A stretch of 64,000 nucleotides of DNA, taken from assembly GCF_014836635.1 (NCBI RefSeq), contig NZ_JACSQL010000008.1, positions 124,001-188,000 of the forward strand, given 5' to 3'. The DNA comes from Paenibacillus gallinarum. GTDB lineage: Bacteria > Bacillota > Bacilli > Paenibacillales > Paenibacillaceae. The notes under the pieces are model-generated. The model ran no database searches, was not told the DNA's origin, and was given only the letters and a program-made list of their open reading frames with translations. The position numbers and the translations under genes were made by a program. Every line of letters begins with the position of its first letter. Positions within the stretch are counted from its first letter, which is position 1. Below, piece by piece: positions 44,601 to 54,485 of this stretch.

Positions 44601-44822
44601 TCAGATTTTTAATTCTCCTAGCTTAATCAATTCTACTACCGCTTGTGAACGACCCTTAACATTGAGTTTCTGCATCACATTTGAAATATGATTGCGCACC
44701 GTTTTCTCGCTGATAAAAAGAAGTCCCGCGATATCACGCGTCGTTTTGTCCTGCACCAGAAGCTCGAATACTTCGCGTTCACGGTGGGTCAACAAAAATT
44801 TGCTCTTGTGGTCACCCTTCAA
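44601..44822 (-). CDS. gerE: Spore coat regulator GerE
   Basis: GerE is a small LuxR-type DNA-binding protein that adjusts mother-cell gene expression late in sporulation, including coat and crust genes. The 73-aa product is only the helix-turn-helix domain, as in Bacillus, with LLTHREREVFELLVQDKTT, FISEKTVRNHISNVMQKL and KGRSQAVVELIKLGEL almost identical to known GerE. The start is TTG 44822, six bases after AAGGAGGGG. It is divergent from the nag operon. The CgeB-like cluster in this window is a plausible GerE target, but no operator was verified. Confidence 0.96.
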   Translation of the reverse strand: MKGDHKSKFLLTHREREVFELLVQDKTTRDIAGLLFISEKTVRNHISNVMQKLNVKGRSQAVVELIKLGELKI

Positions 44823-45090
44823 TGTTCACCCCTCCTTGCCCGGGTTTGTATGGTGTAACAAGGTTAAGGGATACAGTCAACTCATCTTATGTAAAGTCAC
44901 CTAGAATGGTTCGGTATGTGCAAAAATTTGGGCTAATCCAAGTTTTCATAGAACATGCTACCAACAGAACACAAAACCTGGTTGATTTCACTATCTATAA
45001 TGGATTATGATGAGACCATAGTAAAAATAATTTTCTTGAATTAAATATAATTACATTAAAATAATTTTCATGCTGAGGTGGATTCATCCT

Positions 45091-45948
45091 ATGGCTGCGA
45101 TCTTACATGCGTTACTCAAAGAAATGGAACAGCTTCCTCCGCAGGAGAGAAGAATTGCCGAGGTCATTTTAGAATCACCCTCTGTCATCACGCAGTTATC
45201 TATTAAGGAACTAGCCGAAAAAAGCGGAACGAGCCCAGCAACGGTGACTCGGTTCTGTAAATCCAGACATTTTCGAGGTTTTCCAGACTTCAAAATGAAG
45301 CTTGCAGCAGAAACTTCCCAACCCTCGGGTGTAAATACATATCAAGATATCGTTGCAGGAAATTCGCTTACTACGATTGTAGAAGCCATCGAAGCGAATC
45401 ACTTAGCATCGATTACGGACACAACAAGACTGCTTGATATGGAACGCCTTGAGGAATCGATACGGCTGCTTTGCCGAGCAAGACGGGTAGATCTGTACGG
45501 AGTCGCTACTTCATCTATCGTGACGCAGGACTTCTATCAGAAATTAATTCGAATTGGGGTTTCCTGCACAGCTTTTTCCGATGGACATATGCAGGTGACA
45601 TCTGCTTCATCCCTGGGAGCTGAAGACGTTGCTTTTGCGGTTTCCTATTCAGGTGAGACGCAGGACACTATTGATGCGCTGGTTTGTGCTAAAGAACACG
45701 GAGCGAGTACGATATCTCTTACTTCGTATGGACACAACACCCTTGCATCTATTGCTGATATTCCCTTGTTTACTTCCTCACTAGAACAAGGGATGCGCCG
45801 AGGAGATATGGCTTCGCGTATCGCATTACTACATGTGATTGATATTTTATTTACAGGCATGGTTAGTCAGGATTTTGAACGATTTGTTCCAAGACTGGAT
45901 GGCTCTTATGAGCAAGTACAACGTGTGAAATTACGGAATGGGGGATAA
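45091..45948 (+). CDS. RpiR-family regulator (HTH plus SIS domain)
   Basis: The first 75 residues are the RpiR helix-turn-helix (SIKELAEKSGTSPATVTRFC). Residues 120-260 form a phosphosugar-binding SIS domain (VDLYGVATSSIVTQDFY, VAFAVSYSGETQDTI). The start is ATG 45091, ten bases from GAGGTGG; the upstream ATG 45070 overlaps that site. It is followed after 5 nt by nagB, so its effector is probably an amino-sugar phosphate such as GlcNAc-6-P or GlcN-6-P, and it probably controls its own operon. Confidence 0.92.
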   Translation: MAAILHALLKEMEQLPPQERRIAEVILESPSVITQLSIKELAEKSGTSPATVTRFCKSRHFRGFPDFKMKLAAETSQPSGVNTYQDIVAGNSLTTIVEAIEANHLASITDTTRLLDMERLEESIRLLCRARRVDLYGVATSSIVTQDFYQKLIRIGVSCTAFSDGHMQVTSASSLGAEDVAFAVSYSGETQDTIDALVCAKEHGASTISLTSYGHNTLASIADIPLFTSSLEQGMRRGDMASRIALLHVIDILFTGMVSQDFERFVPRLDGSYEQVQRVKLRNGG

Positions 45949-45953
45949 ATAGG

Positions 45954-46679
45954 ATGAATATTAGAACTTTTGATCAAGAAAAAGAGCTTAACACAACCGG
46001 AGCAGAGCTTATCGCATCACTTTTACAGAGTAAACCGAAAGCTGTACTCGGGCTTGCAACAGGGAGTTCCCCTGTTGGAATTTATAACGAACTGATCGAT
46101 ATGTATAACCGCGGACTTGTAAGTTTTGCGAGCGCTTCTTCTTTTAATTTGGATGAGTATGTTGGATTGCCTGTAAATCACCCGGAGAGCTATCGCAGTT
46201 TTATGAATGAGAAATTGTTCAATCATGTCGATATTAAACTTGAAAATACACATGTACCCGATGGTAATGCACCAGATCTAGATGCGGAATGTGCACATTA
46301 CGAGCAACTCCTGAACGACCATGGTCCTGTTGATCTTCAGATATTAGGTATTGGACATAACGGACATATCGGATTTAATGAACCAGGAGTGAGTCTAACT
46401 GGCAGTACTCACGTTGTGGATTTAAAAGAAGAGACGCTGAAGGCAAACGCACGTTTCTTCCCATCCATTGAGGATGTGCCTAAACAAGCAATGACGATGG
46501 GGGTTGCCTCTATTCTCAAGGCGAAGCAAATTGTGCTTGTTGCCAGGGGAGAAGATAAGGCGGAAATTATTCGCACGGCGCTGACAGGTCCAATTACGAC
46601 GGAATGTCCAGCATCTCTTTTGCAATGTCATCCGAATGTGACTGTTCTGCTAGATCGCGGAGCAGGGAGGTTCCTGTAA
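45954..46679 (+). CDS. nagB: Glucosamine-6-phosphate deaminase
   Basis: NagB converts glucosamine-6-phosphate to fructose-6-phosphate and ammonia. The 241-aa protein has LGLATGSSPVGIYNEL (phosphate loop), FNLDEYVGL with the catalytic Asp, and LGIGHNGHIGFNEP with the active-site His and Glu. It lies between the RpiR regulator and nagA with gaps of 5 nt and 1 nt, so the three form one operon for amino-sugar catabolism. The product feeds glycolysis. Confidence 0.96.
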   Translation: MNIRTFDQEKELNTTGAELIASLLQSKPKAVLGLATGSSPVGIYNELIDMYNRGLVSFASASSFNLDEYVGLPVNHPESYRSFMNEKLFNHVDIKLENTHVPDGNAPDLDAECAHYEQLLNDHGPVDLQILGIGHNGHIGFNEPGVSLTGSTHVVDLKEETLKANARFFPSIEDVPKQAMTMGVASILKAKQIVLVARGEDKAEIIRTALTGPITTECPASLLQCHPNVTVLLDRGAGRFL

Positions 46680-46680
46680 T

Positions 46681-47865
46681 ATGTTGAATCAGGAAAACAG
46701 ATTGACCACCATTCATGGAAATGTAGTGATGAAAGATGAGGTTCTAGAACAGGGCGCTGTAATTATACAAAATGATAAAATCGTTCACGCAGGTCCTGCC
46801 TCTGATATTCCCCATAGATGGACGGATGAACAAGGAGAAGTGATTCAGGGAAATGACGGATACATTGTTCCTGGTTTTATAGATGTTCATGTTCACGGCG
46901 GCGGCGGCGAAGATTTCATGGATTCCTCAAAAGAAGTCTTAGACACGATTACTTCGTATCATGCTTCTCAAGGGACGACAACCATGCTTGCAACGACAAT
47001 GACGGCCCCTAAAGAATGGATTGATAAAGTTCTCCATGAAGTGAATGAATATCGCACGCAGCCGATGCCTTATGCACAGCTGGCAGGGGTTCATCTAGAA
47101 GGTCCGTTTATTAGTCCAAAATGGCCGGGAGCACAAAATCCAGAACATATTTCACTGCCTGATAAGAACTGGCTTATTTCCTGGGAAAAGATGTACCCAG
47201 GTCTTATTCGTCAAGTCACCCTTGCTCCAGAGCGAGAAGGGGCTCATGAAGTGATTACATGGCTGCGGGAACAGCATATTACTGCTGCTTTAGGGCATAC
47301 CGATGCTACGTATGAAGAAGTGGAAGCTGCGGTGGAAGCTGGACTTCATCACGCAGTTCACACGTTTAATGCGATGACTCCTCTGCATCATCGGAAGCCA
47401 GGAACGGCGGGTGCTGTATTAAGTGATCGTCGGATCAGTGCTGAGGTGATTGCCGATGGAATTCATGTGCACCCCGCTGCGGTATCTCTCATTGCTCAGC
47501 TCAAAAGCAGTATTCAAAAACTGGTGCTCATTACAGATGCAATGTCAGCTACAGGTCTTCCCGATGGAAATTACACATTAGGAGATTTGCCCGTTGTAGT
47601 GAAAGAGGGCGTTGCCCGGCTGGAAGATGGGATAACACTCGCAGGAAGTACGCTTACTATGATTCGGGGGTTCCAATTCCTAGTTAAGGAAGTGGGGCTG
47701 AGTATAGTAGAAGCTTCTCAGGCAGCAAGTCACAATCCAGCGAGCCTGCTCGGACTTCTTGATGTAACAGGAACAATTGAGCAGGGGAAACAAGCAGATA
47801 TTCTGCTGTTGGATTCTTCCCTAGAGCTTACAAACGTATGGATTAAAGGTTCGAAATTATCCTGA
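46681..47865 (+). CDS. nagA: N-acetylglucosamine-6-phosphate deacetylase
   Basis: NagA removes the acetyl group from GlcNAc-6-phosphate, giving the NagB substrate. The 394-aa amidohydrolase has PGFIDVHVHGGGGEDFMD as metal-binding start, GVHLEGPFISPKWPGAQNP with the metal-ligand Glu, the His residues in ALGHTDATY and HAVHTFNAM, and the catalytic Asp in LVLITDAMSATG. AGGGAGG lies ten bases before the ATG. It is the last gene of the operon. Confidence 0.96.
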   Translation: MLNQENRLTTIHGNVVMKDEVLEQGAVIIQNDKIVHAGPASDIPHRWTDEQGEVIQGNDGYIVPGFIDVHVHGGGGEDFMDSSKEVLDTITSYHASQGTTTMLATTMTAPKEWIDKVLHEVNEYRTQPMPYAQLAGVHLEGPFISPKWPGAQNPEHISLPDKNWLISWEKMYPGLIRQVTLAPEREGAHEVITWLREQHITAALGHTDATYEEVEAAVEAGLHHAVHTFNAMTPLHHRKPGTAGAVLSDRRISAEVIADGIHVHPAAVSLIAQLKSSIQKLVLITDAMSATGLPDGNYTLGDLPVVVKEGVARLEDGITLAGSTLTMIRGFQFLVKEVGLSIVEASQAASHNPASLLGLLDVTGTIEQGKQADILLLDSSLELTNVWIKGSKLS

Positions 47866-47920
47866 TCCAATCGCGTTTATATGATCTCCTAAGAATTAGA
47901 GATCTCTACGAATACAAAGA

Positions 47921-47958
47921 AACACCACTTTCACAGCAAAATGAAAGTGGTGTTTTTA
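47921..47958 (+). terminator. Terminator of the nag operon
   Basis: A perfect 12-bp stem (47922-47933 with 47942-47953), an 8-nt loop and a T-run. Confidence 0.92.
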
Positions 47959-48016
47959 ATTTTTATCATAGATAATTGAAAATGAAGTAGTAAATGCTGT
48001 TAAAGGGGGACGAAAA

Positions 48017-49000
48017 ATGGACTCAGCATCCAAACGCAAACTTAGCGAGAATGAGTTACATAAGGTGACAGCACTTGCTTTTCCCGGGAGTACACTGATC
48101 AACGCAGTTGAAATTACTGATGGTTGGGCGAATTCTATCTATGTACTGACCGTAAAATCAAAGAAGGATGAAACAACGCAGTCTGTATTGAAAGTAGCGG
48201 CGAACAATCCGGACTCTTTGATGCGATATGAGCGAGATTTGATGACAGCGGAGGTTGAAGCCTATCATCTATCAAAGGAGGCGGGATTATCTTTTATTCC
48301 GAATGTCCTTTATCATGATCCATCCCTGGAAGTCATTGATACCGAATATTTTGTGATGAGTCTCCTACCTGGGCAAGCTTACAGTAAAGTAAAACCTATA
48401 TTGTCAGCGCTGCAGAGAAGCAAGATTGAGTATCAATTCGGTATGTATAATCGAGCTTTGAACGAAATTACGGGGACTCGTTTTGGGTACCTTGCTCAGA
48501 AAAAAAGGCAATGTAGTACATGGCGTGAAGCATTTCTTACGATGTTGGAAGACCAGTTCGCAGATGCTGCAGATCGTAAAGTGAATATGCCTGCTTCTAT
48601 TGAGGAAATACGTGAGGCGATGCACCGTATTTCGGATTGTCTGGATGAAGTGACTGTGCCGCGTCTTGTGTTATGGGACATATGGGATGGAAACATTATG
48701 GTAGAGAATGGCGAGATTACCGGTTTAATTGATTTTGAAAGGGCTTTCTGGGGAGATCCACTGATGGAAAATTATTTTAATCATTTTCAAGATTCGAAGG
48801 CCTTTCGGGATGGTTACGGCATTGGGGAATTGACTGAACTTCAGAAGTCACGACTCAATTTATATAACTTGTATGTAGATATTATCATGTGGGTTGAATG
48901 TGATTTTAGAAAGTATACTGATCCGGAACATACAAAATGGGCATGGAATAACCTGCTGAAAGGTTGGGAGGATTTTAACAGCCGGGTAGATCATGATTAG
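48017..49000 (+). CDS. Aminoglycoside phosphotransferase-family kinase
   Basis: This 327-aa protein has the APH/choline-kinase fold. The catalytic-loop segment LVLWDIWDGNIMV (about residues 217-229) keeps the essential Asp and Asn although the usual His-Gly before the Asp is Leu-Trp. The metal-binding LIDFERAFWGDP corresponds to the DFG-like motif. The N-lobe holds SVLKVAANN with the ATP Lys. Such proteins phosphorylate various small molecules; antibiotic resistance should not be assumed. It is monocistronic, with AAAGGGGG about ten bases before the ATG. Confidence 0.85.
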   Translation: MDSASKRKLSENELHKVTALAFPGSTLINAVEITDGWANSIYVLTVKSKKDETTQSVLKVAANNPDSLMRYERDLMTAEVEAYHLSKEAGLSFIPNVLYHDPSLEVIDTEYFVMSLLPGQAYSKVKPILSALQRSKIEYQFGMYNRALNEITGTRFGYLAQKKRQCSTWREAFLTMLEDQFADAADRKVNMPASIEEIREAMHRISDCLDEVTVPRLVLWDIWDGNIMVENGEITGLIDFERAFWGDPLMENYFNHFQDSKAFRDGYGIGELTELQKSRLNLYNLYVDIIMWVECDFRKYTDPEHTKWAWNNLLKGWEDFNSRVDHD

Positions 49001-49019
49001 CTTTGGTATTAAAATAAAA

Positions 49020-49051
49020 AGCAGGCTGGATTCACTCCAGCCTGCTCTCAT
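49020..49051 (-). terminator. Terminator of the M20 peptidase gene
   Basis: A perfect 11-bp stem (49020-49030 with 49036-49046) with a 5-nt loop is followed by TTTTTATTTT on the - strand. Confidence 0.75.
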
Positions 49052-49052
49052 T

Positions 49053-49090
49053 AAAAACTCGACTTCGAAACCATCGGATCGAGTTTTTTT
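49053..49090. terminator. Terminator of the APH-family kinase gene
   Basis: A 10-bp stem (49053-49062 with 49079-49088) has an A-run on the left and a seven-T run on the right; it could act in both directions. Confidence 0.8.
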
Positions 49091-49100
49091 ATATTCATTT

Positions 49101-50462
49101 TTAAACACGTTTCAAATACTCAACAATGGTCAGCAGACCTTTATCGAAATTCTCCAAGTTGAAATGCTCATTTGGTGCATGCAGATTTTCATCTGGCAAG
49201 CCAAAGCCCATCATTACCGTAGGTGCATTCAGTGTGCTGGCCAGTTTTTCAACGATAGGGATTGAACCTCCATCTTTGGTAAACAGTGCACGTGTACCAT
49301 ATACCGTTTCGTACGCATCTGCCGCTTTTTGCAGCATCGGATGAGACGGATCGATATTAAAGGCAAATGCTTTCTCTTTTGGAGTAATGGTTAGTTTTGC
49401 TCCTACCGGAGTGTGAGCATTCAGATGTGCTTCGATTGCATCAAGGCAAGCTTGCGGATCTTGATTAGCAACAAGGCGACAAGTAATCTTGGCGTGTGCT
49501 TCTTTAGGGATAACCGTCTTTGTTCCTTCTCCTTGGAATCCGCCATATACGCCGTTAAGTTCAAGCGTTGGACGTGCACCGATTCGTTCCACGAAAGAGT
49601 AACCTTCTTCGCCATAGAGCGCATCAAGACCGAGATCTTGTTTCAGTTTCTCTTCATCGAATTGCTGTTTAGCAAATTCTTCGCGCATTTCCGGAGACAA
49701 TTCTTGTACTCCATTATAGAAACCTTCCACACTTACTCGTCCTTGTTTATCGTGCAAGGTAGAGAGTAGTTCGACCATCGCATGAAGGGCATTAGGTACG
49801 CCTCCTCCATAAGAACCGGAATGCAGGTCTGTGTTTGCTGTATTCAAAGAAAGCTCAAGGGAACAAAGTCCACGAAGTCCTGTAGAGATGGCTGGTTTTC
49901 CTGGAGCAAGCAAGGATGTGTCTGAGACGAGAACGACATCAGCTGCAAGCTTTTCCTTGTTTTCTTCGAGGAAGAGCGGAAGGTTTGGACTGGATACTTC
50001 TTCTTCACCTTCAATACAGAATTTGATGTTAACGGGTAGTTCCTTCTCTTGTTTCAAAATCGCTTCAACAGCCTTAACATGCAAGAACAATTGCCCTTTA
50101 TCGTCGGTTGCACCGCGAGCATACAATTTCCCGTCACGAATGGAAGGCTCAAAAGGAGGTGTCTCCCATAAATGGAGTGGATCAACCGGCTGTACATCAT
50201 AGTGACCATAGATCAGGACGGTAGGTTTCCCTTCCGCATGCAGATAATCTGCTGTAATCAAAGGATGACCTTTGGTTTCATGGATTTCTACATGTTCAAG
50301 GCCCGCTTCCGTCAGTTTAGCTGCAAGCCACTCCGCCGCTTTATAGACATCACCTTTATGTTCAGACAAGGCAGAGATACTCGGAATGGCTAACCATTCT
50401 TGTAACTCATTCAGATGTTGTTCACGATTGTTTTCAAAATATGCTTTGTAATCAATACTCAT
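49101..50462 (-). CDS. M20-family dipeptidase
   Basis: This 453-aa zinc-dependent peptidase cleaves small peptides in the cytoplasm. Metal and catalytic residues are in IYGHYDVQPVDP (His, Asp), ARGATDDKGQ (Asp) and CIEGEEEVSSPN (catalytic Glu and ligand). A dimerisation/lid domain contains DLHSGSYGGGVPNALHAM, and the last His ligand is in ENLHAPNEHF. The start is ATG 50462, ten bases from GGAGGA, shorter than the open frame. It is related to carnosine-dipeptidase-type M20 enzymes. It is monocistronic and convergent with the APH-family kinase. Confidence 0.92.
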   Translation of the reverse strand: MSIDYKAYFENNREQHLNELQEWLAIPSISALSEHKGDVYKAAEWLAAKLTEAGLEHVEIHETKGHPLITADYLHAEGKPTVLIYGHYDVQPVDPLHLWETPPFEPSIRDGKLYARGATDDKGQLFLHVKAVEAILKQEKELPVNIKFCIEGEEEVSSPNLPLFLEENKEKLAADVVLVSDTSLLAPGKPAISTGLRGLCSLELSLNTANTDLHSGSYGGGVPNALHAMVELLSTLHDKQGRVSVEGFYNGVQELSPEMREEFAKQQFDEEKLKQDLGLDALYGEEGYSFVERIGARPTLELNGVYGGFQGEGTKTVIPKEAHAKITCRLVANQDPQACLDAIEAHLNAHTPVGAKLTITPKEKAFAFNIDPSHPMLQKAADAYETVYGTRALFTKDGGSIPIVEKLASTLNAPTVMMGFGLPDENLHAPNEHFNLENFDKGLLTIVEYLKRV

Positions 50463-50693
50463 AATGAAAGGATCCTCCTCAAATAGCATCTTCAACGATT
50501 CCTTATTATTTTACACTCTTTTTCGAGGAATACGAAATATGGTGTATTGAAACTACATAATAATCCATTTTTGCAGGATTAAGGGTGAAACAAGGCGAAA
50601 CAAACATATTAACCATTTCATTGTCTTGTTAAACCCTATAGAGCTTAAAATTCATAAATCGTGACTTCGAGAAACAGGCAGGTGAACATAACG

Positions 50694-53114
50694 ATGATTC
50701 CTCATCTTCGTGCAACACATAAGAAGAAGTTAAATCCGCTTGGTTTTATAAAGGGAAGTCCCCGCAAGGGACGATTCTATCGTAAAAGTTTAATTACAAT
50801 TTTACTGATTGCAAGTATTCCAGGGCTCATTACAGGGATGACGATGTACTGGCTTGTGATTGGACAGATGGAAAAAGAATTTAACAGGCTCCATCAGAAT
50901 CAGATTATGAACCGTGCTGAGAATCTTGCCGACCAGTTCAGTTATATGGAACTCAGCTTATCTCATTGGGCGTTTGAACCCCGTTTTGGGGAAGAACTGA
51001 AAGAAATGGATTATGTCTATCAGTTTACAGAGACAGTAGATATTATGAAAACATTATACGTACTGCAAGGCTCTAATCCACTTATCCAAAAAGTAGAGCT
51101 GTACGTGAATGAACCTCAGCCGATCTTGTTCAATCGTTCTTATAGCGAGCTGACTGATCTATCGCTGATTGAATCCTATAATGAATATCTTAAAGATGGG
51201 AGCCATATTTACTGGACAGATCGAATTCCAGGACAGCCGCTGGCGGAGCAGAGGACAAAGGGTACTGAAAACAACCCAGACCATTTGCTTCAGACGGATT
51301 CAGGAGAAGGCTTAGTTCTTGTTCACAAAATTCCAGGGGGGAGTCTCAGGCCTTTCGGAGCCCTCATTGTTAAGCTGGATAACAAAAAAGTGACAAACTT
51401 ACTGAAAACGCTTACCCCTTATGATCAAGGTTCGACTTTTTTAATGGACCAAAAAGGAAATATTCTCTTGTCCGGTGGAGACCATGAGGGCAGCTCCTCT
51501 AAACAGTTAAATGAAGAAATTAGACAAAAGGTGGACCTGTCTCAAGACAAGGGTTCATTACTATATACGTTTGAAGGGATCTCTTACTCTGTGTCCTATG
51601 GAAAAATGAATCGGATTGATTCGGACTGGATCTATGTTTCAGCAGCGCCGATTACCGACATAACAGCCCCTTTGTTATCGGTGTCTAAAGGGATTGTACT
51701 CATGAGTACGGCGGGACTCCTTCTTGCGATCCTATTATCCTGGCTGGTATCTCGCCGCATCTATACACCAATTGAACGATTATTGAGATTGCTTTCTGCT
51801 GAATCAACGGGTAACAACCCTGTTCCGCCTGCGGTTAATGTGGATGAATTCGAACTGCTTGAAGCGCAGTGGAATGAACTTGTGATGGAGCGAAGTACCG
51901 TTCGTAAAAGACTTGAACTTCAGTTACCGCAGTTGCGGGACGGATATATTATGCAGCTCATTCAAGGACATCTGTCTGCTCATTCCGAAACAGATCTAAG
52001 GCAGCGACTAGAGGATCTTGGATTTCGGGTGCAGGATCAGCGATTCTTACTCGTAAGACTGCAACTAACAGGATACTCCAAGCTAAGTGGACGTTTTCTT
52101 GAGCAGGATAAAGGCCTTGTTACTTTGACAGTAGTGAATATTATTGAGGAATTCGCAGAGCAGCGTTTTGAGCAAGTCAGTGTGCTGAATTTCCACGATC
52201 TGTCTGCTGCAATCCTTTTAACCGGTGAAGAAGAAAAACTAAAGGCATCTGTGCTTGAATGGTCCGAAGAACTGATGGTTGTTATTAACCAAATTATGAA
52301 AATGAATGTGACAATTATGGTGGGTAGATCTACGTCTTCTATTCGTGATTTACCTTCCCTATTTATGGAACTTGAGCAAGCAGAAGCATTCCATAGCATT
52401 GAAGAACTTAACCAGCTTCTAGATTTGGATCATTTGACACTCGCTCACGATATAGAGCAGTCGAGTTATCCATTTCTTATTGAACGAGACCTGATTCATG
52501 CCATTCGAACGGGGAAAGAAGAAGAGGCAGGAAACTTACTCCATGATTTTGTAAAACAAGTCACACAGCGTCAATGTACGATCTATCAGCTGCAGCAGAT
52601 GATGCTTCAACTGCTGGCAAGTATGCTTCATATGATGTTGCAGTCTGGAATTCCCCCATATGAACTATTCAGTGGCCGTAATTTATATGATGAGCTTGCC
52701 CAGCTAAGGGAACCGCTGCAAATTGAGGCTTGGCTGAAATCTGAAGTCATTGCTCCTTTTATTGCCTTTATGGAAGACAGATCACATTCAGGCCTGAAAC
52801 CAGCAGTTGAACGCACCATGGAACGCATTGATCAGCAGTATATGACGGATATATCGCTAGAAGCTTGTGCTGATTTGGAAGATATGACTCCTTATGCACT
52901 TAGTAAAGCTTTTAAACAGGTTGCAGGAATCAATTTTATTGATTATGTCACCTTTCGGCGTATGGACATGGCAAAACGTTTACTACGAGAAACCGATTTG
53001 AAAATTAACGAAATTGCAGATCAGGTAGGTTATCAGCATAGTTACTTTAATCGTATTTTCAAGAAACAAGAAGGATTGACCCCAGGACAATACCGTGAAC
53101 AGTGGAACCGTTAA
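50694..53114 (+). CDS. Membrane-bound AraC-family regulator of a sugar locus
   Basis: The product is about 806 aa. It has a membrane helix near residues 35-58, an extracytoplasmic sensor region to about 330, a second helix, a HAMP-like linker starting SRRIYTPIERLL, a central region and a C-terminal AraC DNA-binding domain with both helix-turn-helices (YMTDISLEACADLEDMTPYA and KINEIADQVGYQHSYFNRIF). Such proteins activate the neighbouring transporter-hydrolase operon when the sugar is sensed outside. ATG 50694, eight bases from AGGTGA, is preferred over GTG 50661. Confidence 0.88.
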   Translation: MIPHLRATHKKKLNPLGFIKGSPRKGRFYRKSLITILLIASIPGLITGMTMYWLVIGQMEKEFNRLHQNQIMNRAENLADQFSYMELSLSHWAFEPRFGEELKEMDYVYQFTETVDIMKTLYVLQGSNPLIQKVELYVNEPQPILFNRSYSELTDLSLIESYNEYLKDGSHIYWTDRIPGQPLAEQRTKGTENNPDHLLQTDSGEGLVLVHKIPGGSLRPFGALIVKLDNKKVTNLLKTLTPYDQGSTFLMDQKGNILLSGGDHEGSSSKQLNEEIRQKVDLSQDKGSLLYTFEGISYSVSYGKMNRIDSDWIYVSAAPITDITAPLLSVSKGIVLMSTAGLLLAILLSWLVSRRIYTPIERLLRLLSAESTGNNPVPPAVNVDEFELLEAQWNELVMERSTVRKRLELQLPQLRDGYIMQLIQGHLSAHSETDLRQRLEDLGFRVQDQRFLLVRLQLTGYSKLSGRFLEQDKGLVTLTVVNIIEEFAEQRFEQVSVLNFHDLSAAILLTGEEEKLKASVLEWSEELMVVINQIMKMNVTIMVGRSTSSIRDLPSLFMELEQAEAFHSIEELNQLLDLDHLTLAHDIEQSSYPFLIERDLIHAIRTGKEEEAGNLLHDFVKQVTQRQCTIYQLQQMMLQLLASMLHMMLQSGIPPYELFSGRNLYDELAQLREPLQIEAWLKSEVIAPFIAFMEDRSHSGLKPAVERTMERIDQQYMTDISLEACADLEDMTPYALSKAFKQVAGINFIDYVTFRRMDMAKRLLRETDLKINEIADQVGYQHSYFNRIFKKQEGLTPGQYREQWNR

Positions 53115-53429
53115 TTCGATTTCTATATGTACCTATCAGCTGCTTTTTGATGCAATTTCCGCCTTGCTCCATGCAAATCACTGCTAAAGGAGGGGGCGGA
53201 TCTTTCTATACAAAAAAAGAAATGAGTGCAAAAAAGTGATATAAAAGACAAAACAAAAAAGTGGAAAAGACATAAATCTCTTGTTCCACCAGGCTTTTTG
53301 AGCGATCTCACCTACATACAAAAATGGTCAGTTGCCGGAAACGGGTAGCGATCTGTAAAGTAAAAATCAATCAATTGTTAACGCTTACAAATTAATCTGG
53401 TTTCATTCGCCAAAGGAAGGAGATCGCTC
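53115..53429 (+). promoter_or_regulatory. Control region of the rhamnogalacturonan-type operon
   Basis: This 315-bp, partly A-rich stretch has no gene. It ends with AAGGAAGGAGATC for the first permease and contains a cre-like box (listed separately). No convincing terminator for the AraC-type gene was seen. Confidence 0.55.
53376..53389 (+). promoter_or_regulatory. cre-like catabolite-control box
   Basis: TGTTAACGCTTACA fits the CcpA-binding consensus TGWAANCGNTNWCA with one mismatch (T for A at position 4). It lies about 40 bp before the first permease start codon, where bound CcpA would repress the operon on preferred sugars. Confidence 0.7.
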
Positions 53430-54431
53430 ATGAATCAACATTTGCCTGGTGGTTCACCGGATTCTGCAACATTACAGCCGTATACACCGAATAGAATGAC
53501 CAAGGCTGAAGCGAAACAAAAAGCAAGAAAAAGATGGCTGGCTCAATTAAAACGAAACAAGTGGCTTTATGTCCTCTTAGCCCCTGGACTGCTTTATTTT
53601 CTTATCTTTAAATACGCACCGATGTGGGGGGTCGTCATTGCATTTCAGGACTATCAACCCTTTCTTGGAATTCGTGACAGTCAGTGGGTAGGGTTTGATA
53701 ACTTTACTACATTCTTTCAGAATCCGGACTTCTTCAGGCTGCTTCGAAACACTTTGATTCTTGCTGTATATGATTTGATCTTCTTCTTTCCTGCACCGAT
53801 CCTAGTCGCCTTACTTCTTAATGAAGTTACAAAATCATGGTTTAAAAGAACGATTCAGACGCTTGTTTATGTACCTCACTTTGTATCCATGGTTATTATC
53901 GCAAGTATCACGTATGTTTTTCTTACACCGAATGGCGGTGTTCTCTATGAACTGATCGCCCAAGTCACGGGCAGGCCAGTGGATGTGCTGTCAAATCCAG
54001 ATGCTTTCCGGCCTCTGATCATTATCCAAATGTTGTGGAAAGAAGTAGGATGGGGAACCATCATATTCTTGGCAGCACTTGCAGGGGTAGATATGGAACA
54101 ATATGAAGCTGCTATTGTAGATGGGGCGGGACGGATGCGAAGAATATGGCATATTACCCTTCCTGCTATACGTAATACGATTATTATTTTGCTGATTCTT
54201 CGTTTGGGTAACTTTATGGACACCGGATTTGAGCAAATTTATCTAATGACCAATTCCTTGAACCGTGATGTAGCGGATGTGTTTGATACCTATGTGTATC
54301 AAGTCGGTATCACACAGGGAGCTTTCAGCTACAGTACTGCGGTTGGATTATTTAAATCTTTAATCGGCATTGTCCTGATTCTTGGAGCTAACAAACTGGC
54401 CAAAAAGTTTGGGCACTCCGGTATCTACTAG
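53430..54431 (+). CDS. Sugar ABC transporter permease, LplB type
   Basis: This is the first membrane subunit of the second carbohydrate importer. The 333-aa protein has a soluble N-terminus of about 45 residues, six membrane segments and an EAA loop EAAIVDGAGRMRRIWHITLP. It is a paralogue of the LplB-like permease in the xylan locus (shared APMWGVVIAFQDY versus VPVWGWTMAFQDY). AAGGAAGGAG precedes the ATG. Gene order here is permease, permease, binding protein, unlike the xylan locus where the binding protein comes first. Confidence 0.9.
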   Translation: MNQHLPGGSPDSATLQPYTPNRMTKAEAKQKARKRWLAQLKRNKWLYVLLAPGLLYFLIFKYAPMWGVVIAFQDYQPFLGIRDSQWVGFDNFTTFFQNPDFFRLLRNTLILAVYDLIFFFPAPILVALLLNEVTKSWFKRTIQTLVYVPHFVSMVIIASITYVFLTPNGGVLYELIAQVTGRPVDVLSNPDAFRPLIIIQMLWKEVGWGTIIFLAALAGVDMEQYEAAIVDGAGRMRRIWHITLPAIRNTIIILLILRLGNFMDTGFEQIYLMTNSLNRDVADVFDTYVYQVGITQGAFSYSTAVGLFKSLIGIVLILGANKLAKKFGHSGIY

Positions 54432-54485
54432 TCCAAGGCTGGTTAGCTTGCATCGATTCTAAATTTTTAGTAGGGGGTCCGCAAG

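Noticed and set aside
48017..49000. Antibiotic-resistance aminoglycoside kinase
   Set aside because: Only the general kinase fold is visible and the His-Gly of the catalytic loop is changed; no resistance-specific feature supports it.
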